Of a stretch of 64,000 bases of DNA, positions 26,658 through 36,943 are shown piece after piece. The stretch's first letter is position 1, and every line of letters begins with the position of its first letter. A program made the position numbers and the translations under genes. Source of the DNA: Desulfobacteraceae bacterium (GTDB lineage: Bacteria; Desulfobacterota; Desulfobacteria; Desulfobacterales; Desulfosalsimonadaceae); contig JABZFM010000004.1 in assembly GCA_014237465.1 (NCBI GenBank), forward strand, positions 62,001 to 126,000. Direction: 5' to 3'. The notes beneath the pieces were generated by a model. It made no database searches. It was not told the origin of the DNA and worked only from the letters and a program-made list of their open reading frames with translations.

Positions 26658-27563
26658 TTATTCTCCCGTATTTTCAGAAGCAGTTGCTTCGTCTGTATTT
26701 TTAGATTCAGAGTCTACTGCGGTTTCGCCAGTCCCGGTTTTCCGGATCACTTCGACAATCGGACCTTCAGATCCGTCGGAAACAATACGACGTTCAACCG
26801 GCCCTGATTTCTTCTGAGCTTCTTCTTCAGCAACTTCTGCTTCACCGGCTTTATCTGCGGCTGCCTGTTCTTTTTCAGAATAACGCTGTTTGCCTTCAAT
26901 ACAGGCATCGGCAATTCGAGAGGTAAGCAATTTAACCGCACGAATGGCATCATCATTTCCCGGGATAAGGTAATCAATCGCATCCGGATCGCAATTGGTA
27001 TCCACGATGGCAACAATCGGAATACCAAGGCGGCGGCCTTCATTGACCGCAATTGATTCTTTTTTAGGATCCACTACAAATATCGCACCCGGTAATGATT
27101 TCATGTTCCGGATACCGCCCAGAGTATTGTCCAGTTTTACTCGTTCTTTTTCAAGTTTCAACCGTTCCTTTTTCGGATACAGGTTAATTGTGCCGTCGTT
27201 ATCAATTGTATTTAAATGATTCAGACGGTCAATGCTTTTCTTGATCGTCGGGAAATTCGTCAGCATACCTCCCAGCCAACGGTTATGTACGTAGAACATT
27301 TCACATCGGTTGGATTCTTCGTAGATGGATTCCCGAGCCTGTTTTTTGGTACCGACAAAAAGAACCGATTTCCCGCTTTCAACCGTGTCGGCTATAAAAT
27401 CACACGCGGTTCTGAACATTTTAACTGTCTGCTGAAGATCAATAATGTAGATGCCGTTTCTTGCGCCAAAGATATACTTTTTCATCTTCGGGTTCCAACG
27501 CCTGGTTTGATGACCGAAATGTACACCGGACTCCAGCAATTCTTTCATTTTTACATAATTCAT
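26658..27563 (-). CDS. rpsB: Ribosomal protein S2 with acidic C-terminal tail
   Basis: 301 residues; the S2 core (about 230) is complete: [22 protein letters not shown] near the start, the [10 protein letters not shown] region, and [25 protein letters not shown]. After about residue 235 there is a 65-residue Ala/Glu/Ser/Thr-rich tail ([34 protein letters not shown]) of low complexity, probably disordered. Small-subunit protein needed for late 30S assembly and S1 binding. First gene of the rpsB-tsf-pyrH-frr-uppS order; the 220-base gap upstream should hold its promoter. Confidence 0.96.
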   Translation of the reverse strand: MNYVKMKELLESGVHFGHQTRRWNPKMKKYIFGARNGIYIIDLQQTVKMFRTACDFIADTVESGKSVLFVGTKKQARESIYEESNRCEMFYVHNRWLGGMLTNFPTIKKSIDRLNHLNTIDNDGTINLYPKKERLKLEKERVKLDNTLGGIRNMKSLPGAIFVVDPKKESIAVNEGRRLGIPIVAIVDTNCDPDAIDYLIPGNDDAIRAVKLLTSRIADACIEGKQRYSEKEQAAADKAGEAEVAEEEAQKKSGPVERRIVSDGSEGPIVEVIRKTGTGETAVDSESKNTDEATASENTGE

Positions 27564-27783
27564 TGTTCATCCCTTTCTTGTTTTGGTTTTTCTACCGCCG
27601 CCTGCATCAACCCGACCGCCGACTTTTTTAAATAAAAAAGCACCAGGCGCCCGGTCGTCAAACGTGAGTAATAAAAAAATTAATTAAACTATTTTTTATA
27701 ACAAAATTTTTTAGCCGAAGCAATCTTTTTCACCAATATTTCGGGTAAAAAAATTTCACATCCGTCACTTTATATCCGTCACT

Positions 27784-28728
27784 TTATATCCGGCGCATTA
27801 GGGCCACACGGTCATGGCCGCTGTAATCACGGATAAACTTTAATTCAGAATATCTGCCGTCATCCGTGACGATCTGCTCCACACGTATTTTTTGGTCAGA
27901 TCCGATCTCTATCATTAATATGCCATTTTTTTTCAAGTACAATGGCGCGTCTTCGATAATTTTTCCAACAACATCAAGACCGTCCGCCCCGCCGTCAAGG
28001 GCCAGCACGGGTTCATATTTTCCGACTTCCGGCGCAAGCCCGGCAATTTGATATGACGGGATATACGGGGGGTTTGAAACAATCAGGTCGAACGCCTGAT
28101 CGTCACGATTCAACGCAGCAAATAATTCCCCGACTAAAAAGCTGATTTCCTCATTAACACCATTTGAAAAAGCATTTTTCCCCGCAACAGTGATTGCTTT
28201 TTTCGAGATATCGGATGCAAAATAACTATGCCCTGGTCGATTGATCGCCAGCGATACAATCACTGCCCCTGATCCGGTTCCCACATCCATCACCCGAAAA
28301 CGTCCGGCGGAAGTGTCAGCAGGGATCAATTTAAGAGATTCTTCAACCAGAAATTCGGTTTCCGGTCTCGGGATCAGGACTTCCGGGGTTACATTAAAAT
28401 CAATCCCCCAGAATTCACGAGTGCCGGTAATATAAGCAACCGGTTCACGATTTACCCGTCTTTTGATAAATCCTTTAAATACAGATAGTTCCTGCTTGAT
28501 CAGGGGCTGATCAAATCTTAAATACAAGTCAATACGATTAATACCCAGAACATGGGCCAGCAGTATTTCAGCTGTCAGCCGGGGACTGTCAATAGGGTGT
28601 GATTTAAAGTAGGAAGTGGTCCACTGGAGAATTTTAAGGATGGTCCATTGCGGATCCATTGGATTCTTGGGTGGATTCTTGGGTGGATTCTTGGGTGGAT
28701 TATCAAACGAATTTGGCGGGCTCTGCAT
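27784..28728 (-). CDS. prmC: Release factor glutamine N5-methyltransferase
   Basis: 314 residues. Methylates the GGQ glutamine of release factors, using S-adenosylmethionine. SAM motif [16 protein letters not shown] near 147-162 and catalytic NPPYIP near 218 are intact. The first about 23 residues are an unusual run of NPPK units encoded by a 12-bp tandem repeat; the frame overlaps the end of prfA by 26 bases. A shorter start at Met24 (28659) is possible but has no visible ribosome site. Co-transcribed with its substrate gene prfA. Confidence 0.94.
   Translation of the reverse strand: MQSPPNSFDNPPKNPPKNPPKNPMDPQWTILKILQWTTSYFKSHPIDSPRLTAEILLAHVLGINRIDLYLRFDQPLIKQELSVFKGFIKRRVNREPVAYITGTREFWGIDFNVTPEVLIPRPETEFLVEESLKLIPADTSAGRFRVMDVGTGSGAVIVSLAINRPGHSYFASDISKKAITVAGKNAFSNGVNEEISFLVGELFAALNRDDQAFDLIVSNPPYIPSYQIAGLAPEVGKYEPVLALDGGADGLDVVGKIIEDAPLYLKKNGILMIEIGSDQKIRVEQIVTDDGRYSELKFIRDYSGHDRVALMRRI
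28663..28702. repeat. 12-bp tandem repeat in the 5' end of prmC
   Basis: GGATTCTTGGGT is repeated three times plus a partial copy just beyond the prfA stop. In frame on the minus strand it encodes N-P-P-K units, so copy changes would not shift the frame. Slippage would alter the PrmC N-terminus only. Confidence 0.85.
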
Positions 28729-29782
28729 TCTTCAACGCCTGGGCTTGATAAAAAGTTGACAACCCATCAATAATTTCCTTGATGTCGCCCTGCATAATAC
28801 TTTCAAGTTTATACAGCGTCAACCCGATGCGATGATCGGTCATTCGCCCCTGGGGGAAATTATACGTGCGGATCCGTTCACTGCGGTCCCCGCTGCCCAC
28901 CTGGTTTTTCCTTTTTTCGGAAATCTCTTCCTGCTGCTGGCTGCTTTCCAGATCATACAGCCGGGCCCTGAGAACCGTCATTGCCTTGGCTTTATTTTTA
29001 TGCTGTGATTTCTGATCCTGGCAAATCACCACAAGACCGGTCGGCAAATGGGTAATCCGAACTGCCGAGTCTGTGGTATTAACAGACTGTCCGCCGGGGC
29101 CGGATGAACGGTAGACATCAATTTTCAAGTCATTGGGATCAACATGCACCTCAACATCTTCGACCTCCGGCAAAACTGCAACGGTAACGGCAGACGTATG
29201 AATACGGCCCTGAGTTTCTGTTGTCGGGACTCTTTGAACCCGATGGGTACCGCTTTCATATTTGAGAAAACTAAAAGCCCCTTTCCCTTTGACCATGACA
29301 ATGACTTCCTTAAATCCTCCGGAATCTGTTAGATTTTCGGAAAGAATCTCAAGCTTCCACCCCATGGAGTCTGCATACCGGGTATACATTCGGAAAAGAT
29401 CCCCTGCAAAAAGTGCGGCTTCTTCACCACCAGTACCAGCCCTGATTTCCAGCAGCACGTTCTTGTCATCATTCGGATCTTTCGGAATCAGAAGCATCCT
29501 TAGTTCTTCTTCCAGTTTACCCATTTCAGAGGACAAAGATTCCACTTCACTTCGGGCAAGCGATTTGATTTCCGGATCACTGTCAGACAGAAGCTCTTTA
29601 CTTTCTTCAAGCTCATCAATCGTCTGTTTATATGTTCTGAAAACCGGAACAATTTTGCCCAGGTCGCCATGTTCCCGGACGTACTTCGTATACAGCTCCC
29701 GATTCTGAACAACCGAAGGATCACTTAAAAGCTGTTCAAGTTCCAAATATCTTTCTTCAAGTCCTGATAACTGTTCAAGCAT
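28703..29782 (-). CDS. prfA: Peptide chain release factor 1
   Basis: 359 residues, standard length. Recognises UAA and UAG. The catalytic loop [10 protein letters not shown] (GGQ near 233) and the codon-recognition region including [18 protein letters not shown] are intact. The next gene, prmC, modifies this protein. UGA is read by RF2 rather than RF1, consistent with the selenocysteine UGA seen later in selD. Lies 62 bases downstream of rpmE. Confidence 0.96.
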   Translation of the reverse strand: MLEQLSGLEERYLELEQLLSDPSVVQNRELYTKYVREHGDLGKIVPVFRTYKQTIDELEESKELLSDSDPEIKSLARSEVESLSSEMGKLEEELRMLLIPKDPNDDKNVLLEIRAGTGGEEAALFAGDLFRMYTRYADSMGWKLEILSENLTDSGGFKEVIVMVKGKGAFSFLKYESGTHRVQRVPTTETQGRIHTSAVTVAVLPEVEDVEVHVDPNDLKIDVYRSSGPGGQSVNTTDSAVRITHLPTGLVVICQDQKSQHKNKAKAMTVLRARLYDLESSQQQEEISEKRKNQVGSGDRSERIRTYNFPQGRMTDHRIGLTLYKLESIMQGDIKEIIDGLSTFYQAQALKNAEPAKFV

Positions 29783-29844
29783 TTATTTTAAAGACCGATT
29801 CTCTTGAAAAAAACGAGGATAAAACAGGAATTATTGTTTAGACA

Positions 29845-30060
29845 CTACTTATCATTATTCTGAAACTGAGCATATTTTCTGCGAAAACGTTCAATCCGTC
29901 CGGCAGAGTCAACCAGTTTCTGCTTGCCTGTATAAAAAGGATGGCATTTTGAACAAATTTCAACCGTGAGGTCCGATTTTGTCGAACCAACTGTCACTTC
30001 ATTTCCGCATGCACATTTAATCGATGTTTCCTTATATTCAGGATGAATCTCTTTTTTCAT
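29845..30060 (-). CDS. rpmE: Ribosomal protein L31 (zinc-binding form)
   Basis: 71 residues. Cysteines at 16, 18, 36 and 39 (CAC, CSKC followed by HPFYTGKQ) mark the zinc-containing L31 type rather than the zinc-free YkgM paralogue. It bridges the ribosomal subunits. Placed between rho and prfA, an order common in Desulfobacterota and Proteobacteria; 15 bases after the rho stop. Confidence 0.95.
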   Translation of the reverse strand: MKKEIHPEYKETSIKCACGNEVTVGSTKSDLTVEICSKCHPFYTGKQKLVDSAGRIERFRRKYAQFQNNDK

Positions 30061-30075
30061 TATTTCCTTCCTTTT

Positions 30076-31323
30076 CTATGAATTCATTGCATCAAGAAAT
30101 TCCTTATTATTTTTTGTTCCCTGCATCTTATCCAGCAAAAATTCCAGGCTGTCAACAGGATTTAATGTGGAAAGTAATTTTCTTAATATCCAGATCCGGT
30201 TTAAAGTCTCCGGTTCCAACAGGAGTTCTTCTTTACGGGTTCCGGACTTATTAATGTCAAAGGCCGGATAAATTCGCCGATCTGCCAGGCGGCGATCCAG
30301 CTGTATTTCCATATTACCGGTACCTTTAAATTCCTCAAAAATGACTTCATCCATACGGCTTCCGGTATCAACCAATGCAGTGGCAATAATCGTGAGGCTC
30401 CCGCCCTCATCAATGTTTCGGGCAGCACCGAAAAACCGTTTCGGCCGATGGAGCGCATTAGAGTCCACGCCACCGGAAAGAATTTTTCCGCTGGGCGGGG
30501 ACACGGTATTATAAGCTCTTGCAAGACGGGTAATACTGTCTAAAAGGATGACTACATCGCGTTTATGCTCCACCAGGCGTTTTGCCTTTTCAATGACCAT
30601 TTCCGCTACCTGGACATGCCTTTCAGGCGGTTCGTCAAATGTGGAACCGATCACTTCCGCATTGACGGACCGCTGCATATCCGTCACTTCTTCCGGACGT
30701 TCGTCAATCAACAGCACAAACGGAATCACATTTTTGTGGTTGGCGATGATGCTGTTGGCCAGATTTTTAAGAATCATCGTTTTACCAGCCCGTGGCGGGG
30801 AGACGATCAAACCGCGCTGACCAAAACCGACCGGCGTCATCATATCCATTATTCGTGTGGTGTAGTTATCCTTTGCAGTTTCAAGCTTAATTTTTTTATC
30901 AGGAAACAACGGGATCAGGTTGTCAAAAAGTATTTTATCCCTGGCGATTTCCGGCTCTTCATAATTAATTGCTTCAACCTTCAGAAGCGCAAAATATCTT
31001 TCGGACTCTTTCGGCTGTCGAATTTGACCGGAAACCGTATCACCGGTTTTAAGGTTAAACCGGCGAATTTGTGAAGGCGATACATAAATATCATCAGGTC
31101 CCGGAAGGTAATTACAACCCGGAGAGCGCAAAAATCCGAATCCGTCCGGTAAAATTTCAAGTGTACCTTCACCGTAAATCAGCCCGTTTTTTTCAATATG
31201 GGCCTGGAGAAGTGAAAAAATAAGCTCCTGCTTCCGCATTCCGCCGGCATTTTCAATATTGAACTTTTTCGCCATTCGGGTCAGATCACTGATCTTTGTT
31301 TTTTTTAACTCTAAAATGTTCAT
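30076..31323 (-). CDS. rho: Transcription termination factor Rho
   Basis: 415 residues, a hexameric RNA-dependent helicase. N-terminal helix region ([20 protein letters not shown]), cold-shock-like RNA-binding domain ([30 protein letters not shown] near 62-91), Walker A SPPRAGKT near 178, and the R-loop/Q-loop region ([21 protein letters not shown]). No large insertion domain. First gene of a rho-rpmE-prfA-prmC block. The upstream 359-base AT-rich gap should carry its promoter. Confidence 0.97.
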   Translation of the reverse strand: MNILELKKTKISDLTRMAKKFNIENAGGMRKQELIFSLLQAHIEKNGLIYGEGTLEILPDGFGFLRSPGCNYLPGPDDIYVSPSQIRRFNLKTGDTVSGQIRQPKESERYFALLKVEAINYEEPEIARDKILFDNLIPLFPDKKIKLETAKDNYTTRIMDMMTPVGFGQRGLIVSPPRAGKTMILKNLANSIIANHKNVIPFVLLIDERPEEVTDMQRSVNAEVIGSTFDEPPERHVQVAEMVIEKAKRLVEHKRDVVILLDSITRLARAYNTVSPPSGKILSGGVDSNALHRPKRFFGAARNIDEGGSLTIIATALVDTGSRMDEVIFEEFKGTGNMEIQLDRRLADRRIYPAFDINKSGTRKEELLLEPETLNRIWILRKLLSTLNPVDSLEFLLDKMQGTKNNKEFLDAMNS

Positions 31324-31682
31324 TAAAAATTAAACCCCACTAAATAATTTTTTTTAAAATAGGTGAATTTACATTTTATTATACCGATAAGAATATACAG
31401 CATTATTCTTTTAACTTCTTCTGCTGAAAACAGATCAAGGAAATATGATTTAAATCAGATTGGGAATATTGTATTTTTTAAATAAATAATAAAGAAAATT
31501 AAAGACCTGGATTCATGATATTTTATGAAGGATAACCGACTTCAAATATGATTTTAAAAAAGAAGATAAATTCGAAACGATCCAATTTGAATTAATACAA
31601 CAGAATTTTGATTTAATAACAATTAGGAAGGTTATTTTATATTAAACTATTACACATTTTTTCCCATGTCAACTTATTTTAA
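31324..31682. other. AT-rich intergenic region upstream of rho
   Basis: 359 bases, very AT-rich, between rho and coaE. No gene, RNA gene or clear terminator is seen. It probably contains the rho promoter and leader, but several TATAAT-like boxes make a single call unsafe. Confidence 0.4.
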
Positions 31683-32318
31683 TCAATTTTTTATCTTGTC
31701 GATAAAGTTTTCATAAAAACGATCGATCAGAATTTGTGTTTCTTTTAAAGTGCCGTTATTATCAATGGTAAAATCTGATTTTTTAATCTTTTCTTCTTCC
31801 GGCATCTGAATTTTCATTAATGCCCTGGCTTCTTTTTGTGTAATTTGATCACGTGCCATTACCCGGGCAACCCTGACGTCCGAATTAACAGAAATAGTCA
31901 GTACATAATCAAAAAAAACCTCCATTCCGGTTTCAAAAAGCAGGGGCACTTCAACAGCAATTGCCGGGTCATGTCTTTTTCTGGACCTTTCAAATTCTAA
32001 GTCCATCTGTAAAAATACTTCCGGATGCACAAACTGCTCCAGAATTTCTTTTTTTTTCTTGTCCTGAGTGATTATCCCTCTTAATTTTTTACGATTTAAT
32101 GTTCTATCATCCGACAATATATCTTTTCCAAAATAATCAACAATTTTATTATAAGCCGGTGTTCCCGGTAAAACAGCATTTCGGGCCAGTTCATCCGCAC
32201 TTACCACTGCCAGGCCTTTTTCTTTCAGATAATTGCATGCAAAAGATTTGCCGGAACCGACCCCCCCGGTAATCCCCAGTTTCACGGGCATAACGTTCAC
32301 ATCGCCGGATCTTTTCAT
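31683..32318 (-). CDS. coaE: Dephospho-CoA kinase
   Basis: Up to 211 residues. Last step of coenzyme A synthesis, phosphorylating the 3'-OH of the ribose. P-loop GITGGVGSGKS near 15-25 and the core AVEVPLLFETGMEVFFDYVLTI are typical. The frame starts at 32318 (MKRSGDVNV) but family members normally begin like MPVKLGITGG, so ATG 32289-32291 (202 residues) is equally likely; neither has a strong ribosome site. Divergent from the tRNA nucleotidyltransferase gene. Confidence 0.92.
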   Translation of the reverse strand: MKRSGDVNVMPVKLGITGGVGSGKSFACNYLKEKGLAVVSADELARNAVLPGTPAYNKIVDYFGKDILSDDRTLNRKKLRGIITQDKKKKEILEQFVHPEVFLQMDLEFERSRKRHDPAIAVEVPLLFETGMEVFFDYVLTISVNSDVRVARVMARDQITQKEARALMKIQMPEEEKIKKSDFTIDNNGTLKETQILIDRFYENFIDKIKN

Positions 32319-32468
32319 ATGAATCCATTGAAATTGAATGGTTTTAGTAATATATACTTTTTACAACCTAAATTTAGGTTCAAATAATTGTATAAATGCG
32401 GCTGAACCCATAAAGAACGCATGGATTTTGGGCAACGCATCACAAAAAAAAATTCATTATATTAAAAA

Positions 32469-33851
32469 ATGCTTCAAATCAATACAAATTTTATCCCGTC
32501 ATCTTCAATAATATTTATTGTCGGAGGTACTGTCCGGGACATCATCATGGGAACCCCCCCCAAGGACGTTGATATCGTCACACTGGGTGACCCGAAAAAA
32601 CTGGCAGAAGACATTGCCGCAAATATCCGGGGACGAATCATAGAACTGGGTAAACCCGGGATGAAAGTTTTCCGCATTGTCACCAGGGAGCAGACAGTTG
32701 ACATTGCACCGGCAAACGGAAAATCCATTGAAGAGGACTTAAATAAAAGAGATTTCACGATTAATGCGATGGCTATTTCTCTAGACAATAAAAATGACAG
32801 CAGAAAAATTATTGATCCCCATAATGGAATTGACGATTTAAACAATAAAATAATCCGCATGATCTCGTCAGGCAACCTGCGGACCGACCCGATCAGGTTG
32901 CTCCGAGCCTATAGAATCGCATCACTGTTAAACTTTACCATTGACCGGAAAACCAGCCGGGCAATTAAAAGCGCCTCCTCCCTTATCTATACATCGGCCG
33001 GAGAAAGAATAAAAGATGAGTTATTAAAATTATTCAATACGCCCCGTTCCCATCATTATTTATTAATGATGAACGACACCGGACTCCTGACCGCGGTTTT
33101 TCCTGAATTATCCCCCTTAAAAGGCTGCTCGCAGAATTCCTATCATCAATATGATGCGTTTGATCATACTTTAAAAGCCTATGGTTTTCTTGAAAAACTT
33201 CTTCACCGCCCGGATTCGCTGACGCCGGAAATAGTCAATTTAAAAACTTTTTTACCGGCGGCAAAACAGTATGCCATGTTAAAATATACCATTTTGCTCC
33301 ATGATATCGGTAAACCCTCGGCACGAACCATCGACCCAAAAGGCCAAATTCATTTTTACAGCCATGAAAAAATGAGCGCTGACATGGCCCTAAAAATCAA
33401 CCGGCGACTGCGGCTGTCAAACCAGGAACAAAATTATATGGATTTTATCGTTCGCAATCACTTAAGACCGTTATCATTATTTACCGCCTACAAACAGAAC
33501 CGCTTGTCGAAAAGGACGATTTCCCGTTTCTTTTTAAAATGCGAACAAATGACAAAAGATTTACTTATTCACACCGTAGCGGATCTATACGGAAAAGGGA
33601 TCAATGAAAACACCCGGGCATTTATTGAATTTTTAAACCATATGATTAAACTCTATATTGATTCATTCCTGCCCAAAAAATCAAACCCGCCGCTGATCAA
33701 TGGTGATGATCTGATCAATGAATTCGGACTGAAACCATCTCCCCTGTTTTCAAAAATTCTTCAGCATGTGGAAGAAGAACGCATTTCAGACAATATTGCC
33801 ACCCGCAACGAAGCGTTTATACTTGTGAAAAATTTTTTAAATCCGGCATAA
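32469..33851 (+). CDS. CCA tRNA nucleotidyltransferase / poly(A) polymerase family with HD domain
   Basis: 460 residues, class II nucleotidyltransferase. The N-terminal head has IVGGTVRDIIMG (17-28), the metal-binding DVD of PKDVDIVTLG, and RDFTINAMAI. A C-terminal HD hydrolase region is visible (YTILLHDIGKPSART near 275, later RNHLRP). This architecture adds or repairs tRNA 3'-CCA and in some members adds poly(A); the exact activity cannot be told from sequence alone. The lone tRNA in this window already encodes CCA, so a repair function would suffice. Confidence 0.88.
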   Translation: MLQINTNFIPSSSIIFIVGGTVRDIIMGTPPKDVDIVTLGDPKKLAEDIAANIRGRIIELGKPGMKVFRIVTREQTVDIAPANGKSIEEDLNKRDFTINAMAISLDNKNDSRKIIDPHNGIDDLNNKIIRMISSGNLRTDPIRLLRAYRIASLLNFTIDRKTSRAIKSASSLIYTSAGERIKDELLKLFNTPRSHHYLLMMNDTGLLTAVFPELSPLKGCSQNSYHQYDAFDHTLKAYGFLEKLLHRPDSLTPEIVNLKTFLPAAKQYAMLKYTILLHDIGKPSARTIDPKGQIHFYSHEKMSADMALKINRRLRLSNQEQNYMDFIVRNHLRPLSLFTAYKQNRLSKRTISRFFLKCEQMTKDLLIHTVADLYGKGINENTRAFIEFLNHMIKLYIDSFLPKKSNPPLINGDDLINEFGLKPSPLFSKILQHVEEERISDNIATRNEAFILVKNFLNPA

Positions 33852-33857
33852 CCCCTC

Positions 33858-33886
33858 TTGACATTACGGGATCATTTATATATCTC
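33858..33886 (+). promoter_or_regulatory. Possible promoter upstream of adk
   Basis: TTGACA at 33858-33863, a 17-base spacer, then TATCTC (33881-33886; an overlapping TATATC gives 15). It lies just after the nucleotidyltransferase stop and about 120 bases ahead of adk. Confidence 0.35.
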
Positions 33887-34002
33887 TAATTTCTTTAAAA
33901 CTTAAAATTTCTTTAATATTTTAAGCGCAATGATCGAGTAACGTGTCACCAATTTAATAAGAGAACCCAACGGTAACCATATATTATTAAAGGAGTAGAA
34001 AT

Positions 34003-34677
34003 ATGAACGTATTATTTTTCGGTCCCAACGGCAGCGGCAAAGGCACACAAGGTGCAATTTTAAAAGATAAATACAACTTACCGCATATTGAATCCGGTGC
34101 GATTTTCAGGGTGAACATTAAAGGCGGCACAGAACTGGGAATGAAGGCCAAAGAATTCATTGATAAAGGCGAACTGGTCCCGGACGAAATCACTATCCCC
34201 ATGATCCTTGACCGCTTACAGGAAGATGACTGTAAAAACGGTTGGCTACTTGACGGGTTCCCGAGAAACAAAAATCAGGCAATCAAACTGGATGACGCGC
34301 TGAAAGCCGCGAACATGTCACTGGATATCGTTGTTGAGATTCTGCTGGATCGTGAAATCGCCAAAAACAGAATTATGGGCCGTCGTCTGTGCGTTAACGA
34401 TAACAACCATCCGAACAATATTTTTATCGACGCCATTAAACCCGATGGAGATAAATGCCGGGTATGCGGCGGCGAGCTAACCTCCCGTGCCGATGATCAG
34501 GATGAAGATGCCATTGATAAACGCCATTCCATCTACTATGATACGGAAACCGGCACCCAGGCCTCGGCATATTATTTTAGAGATCTTGCTGAAAATGATG
34601 ATTCAATCAAATACATTACCCTTGAAGGCAAAGCAGCCCTTCCGGATGTAACCGCCGAACTGGTTTCCAAACTCTAA
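34003..34677 (+). CDS. adk: Adenylate kinase with sulfate-reducer metal-binding LID
   Basis: 224 residues. Converts ATP and AMP to two ADP. P-loop GPNGSGKGT at 7-15, DGFPRN at 84-89. The LID region carries Cys130-X5-His136-X15-Cys152-X2-Cys155, exactly the motif described for the zinc, cobalt or iron-binding adenylate kinases of Desulfovibrio-type sulfate reducers, and unlike the four-Cys or Cys3-Asp versions of Gram-positives. It supports assignment of the organism. AMP and PPi metabolism is central to sulfate activation in such cells. Strong AAGGAG site before the start. Confidence 0.96.
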   Translation: MNVLFFGPNGSGKGTQGAILKDKYNLPHIESGAIFRVNIKGGTELGMKAKEFIDKGELVPDEITIPMILDRLQEDDCKNGWLLDGFPRNKNQAIKLDDALKAANMSLDIVVEILLDREIAKNRIMGRRLCVNDNNHPNNIFIDAIKPDGDKCRVCGGELTSRADDQDEDAIDKRHSIYYDTETGTQASAYYFRDLAENDDSIKYITLEGKAALPDVTAELVSKL

Positions 34678-34755
34678 TTTTTTACTTGCAAAAAGAATTT
34701 TTTCTATTTATATTTATATGATTGATAAAAAATTCATGTAAAGGTGGTGAAGTTT

Positions 34756-34971
34756 TTGAAGGAAATCACGGTTCGAGTGGATGATAATGACATTGAACGC
34801 GCCATGCGTATTTTGAAAAAGAAGATTCAAAATGACGGTCTGTTCAAACGGTTAAAACTGAAAAAAAACTATGAAAAACCAAGCGAATACAGACGGCGTA
34901 AAAAAAGAGAAGCTTTAAGAAGACAACGCATTGCCGAGTCAAAACGAAATTCCCGTTATCGCCGCTATTAA
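34756..34971 (+). CDS. rpsU: Ribosomal protein S21
   Basis: 71 residues when begun at TTG 34756-34758, giving the usual N-terminus (M)KEITVRVDDNDIERAM. The frame is open from GTG 34744, but AAGGTGGTG there is the ribosome site, well spaced for the TTG. Basic C-terminus RRRKKREALRRQRIAESKR is typical. S21 assists initiation by binding near the anti-Shine-Dalgarno region. A strong terminator follows at once. Confidence 0.93.
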   Translation: MKEITVRVDDNDIERAMRILKKKIQNDGLFKRLKLKKNYEKPSEYRRRKKREALRRQRIAESKRNSRYRRY

Positions 34972-34995
34972 ATATTAAAGAAACAAGATTCGATA

Positions 34996-35037
34996 AAACC
35001 CGGTAAGAATTTTGTCAAAAATTCTTCCGGGTTTTTT
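34996..35037 (+). terminator. Rho-independent terminator after rpsU
   Basis: AACCCGGTAAGAATTTT pairs with AAAATTCTTCCGGGTT around a short loop (one internal mismatch), followed by a T-run at 35032-35037. It ends just before folC (35051), so folC must have its own promoter or depend on readthrough. Confidence 0.9.
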
Positions 35038-35050
35038 GTGATATGTACCC

Positions 35051-36343
35051 ATGATGTCAAAAAAGTATGATCAATGCCTTGAAGAAATGTTCAGCCTGCA
35101 CCGGTTCGGCATTAAACTGGGCTTGGATGTTATCCGCCATATATTAAATAACCTGCAAAATCCCGAAAATACATTTTCATGCATCCACATTGCCGGCACT
35201 AATGGAAAAGGCTCGATTGCATCCGGACTGGCAAGCATCCTTGCCGCATCCGGATACAAGGTCGGTCTTTATACTTCCCCCCATTTAATCAAATTTAATG
35301 AACGGATTACCATTAATGGTATTGAAGTGTCAGACGAAGAAATTGTCGCGTCTTACCAAGCCGTCAAATCAATTCCCAAAACAGACCGGGAGCCGACTTT
35401 TTTCGAATATACCACCGCCATGGCCCTGCACCTGTTTGCCAGGACAAATGTTGACTGGGCAATCATTGAAACCGGTATGGGCGGACGACTGGATGCGACC
35501 AATGTATTATCTCCCGCGCTGTGTGTTATTTCCAACATATCCATGGAACACCGTTTTTACCTGGGCAACACCATTGCTGAAATTACCGGTGAAAAAGGGG
35601 GAATCATCAAACACAATACACCGGTTGTCACCGGTGTGACACAGAAAAGCGCCATTGACGTATTGCAACAGATTGCATCGGATAAATCCGCCCCCCTGTA
35701 TCGGTTGGGGGAGCATTTCAAGGTGCGCCGATGTAAAAACGGCGGTTTTTCTTATTCCGGAATCGATCATCAGTGGAAAAACATGAAAACCGGTCTTCCG
35801 GGAAGTCATCAGGTCGACAATGCCGCACTGATTCTAGCGGCATGTGAAGTCTTGCTGCAAAAAGGACTTTGCCTTGAACTCAGCCGAATAAAAAAGAGCC
35901 TGGAAACCTATTCCTGGCCGGGAAGGCTTGAAATTATTCCCGCATCCCCGGAGGTCATTCCCGAAATTATTATTGACGGGGCGCATAACCTGATGGCCGC
36001 ACGGAAACTTGCCAGGTTTCTCAAACAGGAATATACCCATAAAAAAATCACCTTAGTCATCGGTATTCTTGATGATAAACCGTATGAATCGATCATGCAG
36101 TCACTGCTGCCCAATTTCACCCGGGTCATCTTGACTGAACCGGACATTGACCGGAGCCTTTCCCCTGAAAAACTGATGCCGTTAACACAATCCATTGTCA
36201 GTGATACGATCATTGTGAAGGATGTTACATCTGCTGTAACACATGCGATTGAAACCACGCCACCGGATAGCGCCATTTGCATTGCCGGCTCACTTTATGT
36301 GGTCGGTGAAGCCAAGCAGGCCCTTAAAAATATCGGGATTTAA
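35051..36343 (+). CDS. folC: Folylpolyglutamate synthase / dihydrofolate synthase
   Basis: 430 residues, Mur-ligase family. Adds glutamate to dihydropteroate or folates, ATP-driven. P-loop IAGTNGKGS near 46-54, then YTSPHLIKFNERI and the catalytic TGMGGRLDATN near 140-150, and the C-terminal EIIIDGAHNLMA near 300. Start is one of two adjacent ATG codons. It follows the rpsU terminator by 14 bases. Repeat B2 begins six bases after its stop. Confidence 0.93.
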   Translation: MMSKKYDQCLEEMFSLHRFGIKLGLDVIRHILNNLQNPENTFSCIHIAGTNGKGSIASGLASILAASGYKVGLYTSPHLIKFNERITINGIEVSDEEIVASYQAVKSIPKTDREPTFFEYTTAMALHLFARTNVDWAIIETGMGGRLDATNVLSPALCVISNISMEHRFYLGNTIAEITGEKGGIIKHNTPVVTGVTQKSAIDVLQQIASDKSAPLYRLGEHFKVRRCKNGGFSYSGIDHQWKNMKTGLPGSHQVDNAALILAACEVLLQKGLCLELSRIKKSLETYSWPGRLEIIPASPEVIPEIIIDGAHNLMAARKLARFLKQEYTHKKITLVIGILDDKPYESIMQSLLPNFTRVILTEPDIDRSLSPEKLMPLTQSIVSDTIIVKDVTSAVTHAIETTPPDSAICIAGSLYVVGEAKQALKNIGI

Positions 36344-36348
36344 GATAT

Positions 36349-36498
36349 GATGCTCTCGTAAAAAGTACCCAGATGGCTAAGTTAAAAGTTCCATATACAA
36401 GGCGTAGTGATTTTTCAGACATAAAATCATACATGTAGTATCTTGATTGGCTGAAAAACCAATACAACGCAGTAGATGGGACTTTTTGCGACGCCATC
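36349..36498 (+). repeat. Repeat family B, copy B2 (best-preserved ends)
   Basis: Begins GATGCTCTCGTAAAAAGTAC and ends ACTTTTTGCGACGCCATC, so the outer ends form an imperfect terminal inverted repeat of about 18 bases. Inside are AGATGGCTAAGTTAAAAGTT, CCATATACAAGGCGTAGTG and a hairpin of TGATTTTTCAG with CTGAAAAACCA. It lies between folC and tRNA-Arg. Confidence 0.88.
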
Positions 36499-36553
36499 AA
36501 GATCTATTCAGGCTTGACTAATTAGCCTGAATTCATTAATTACAACAATACGT

Positions 36554-36629
36554 GCGCCCGTAGCCCAGGGGATAGGGCGTCAGCCTCCGGAGCTGAAGAT
36601 CGCAGGTTCGAATCCTGCCGGGCGTACCA
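36554..36629 (+). tRNA. tRNA-Arg (anticodon CCG)
   Basis: 76 bases with encoded CCA. Acceptor GCGCCCG pairs with CGGGCGT (G-T at the first pair), D-arm GCCC/GGGC, anticodon stem TCAGC/GCTGA with loop CTCCGGA (anticodon CCG), T-arm GCAGG-TTCGAAT-CCTGC. Reads CGG codons. Isolated gene between repeats B2 and A2. Confidence 0.97.
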
Positions 36630-36754
36630 TTGCATTCTAACTTACAACCTCTCAAATAAACGATACACTGCTTTCTGGAGATTTGTTTTTGCATGCATCG
36701 GAATTGTCTTATATAGGAGACCAATTATTTTACCGCTTAATTTTGATGAATCAA

Positions 36755-36910
36755 TAAAAAGTCAGATTCCGATGGCAAAGAAAAAAGCTTCACCAGTCAT
36801 ATAAAATTGGCAAGGCACGCAAATTCGTCAGTGGTGATTCGTACTTATCGTACCATGAAGAAACGAAGACTGCAGCGCAACACAGGAGTTGAACTTTTTA
36901 CGAAACCATC
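36755..36910 (+). repeat. Repeat family A, copy A2
   Basis: Starts TAAAAAGTCAGATTCCGATG and ends GAACTTTTTACGAAACCATC. Includes TAAAATTGGCAAGGCACGC and the internal dyad GATTCGTACTTATCGTACC. Same orientation as A3; the two flank the Trm112-like gene. Confidence 0.9.
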
Positions 36911-36943
36911 TTTATTAATTTTTAATTTTCAGGAGCTACAAGC

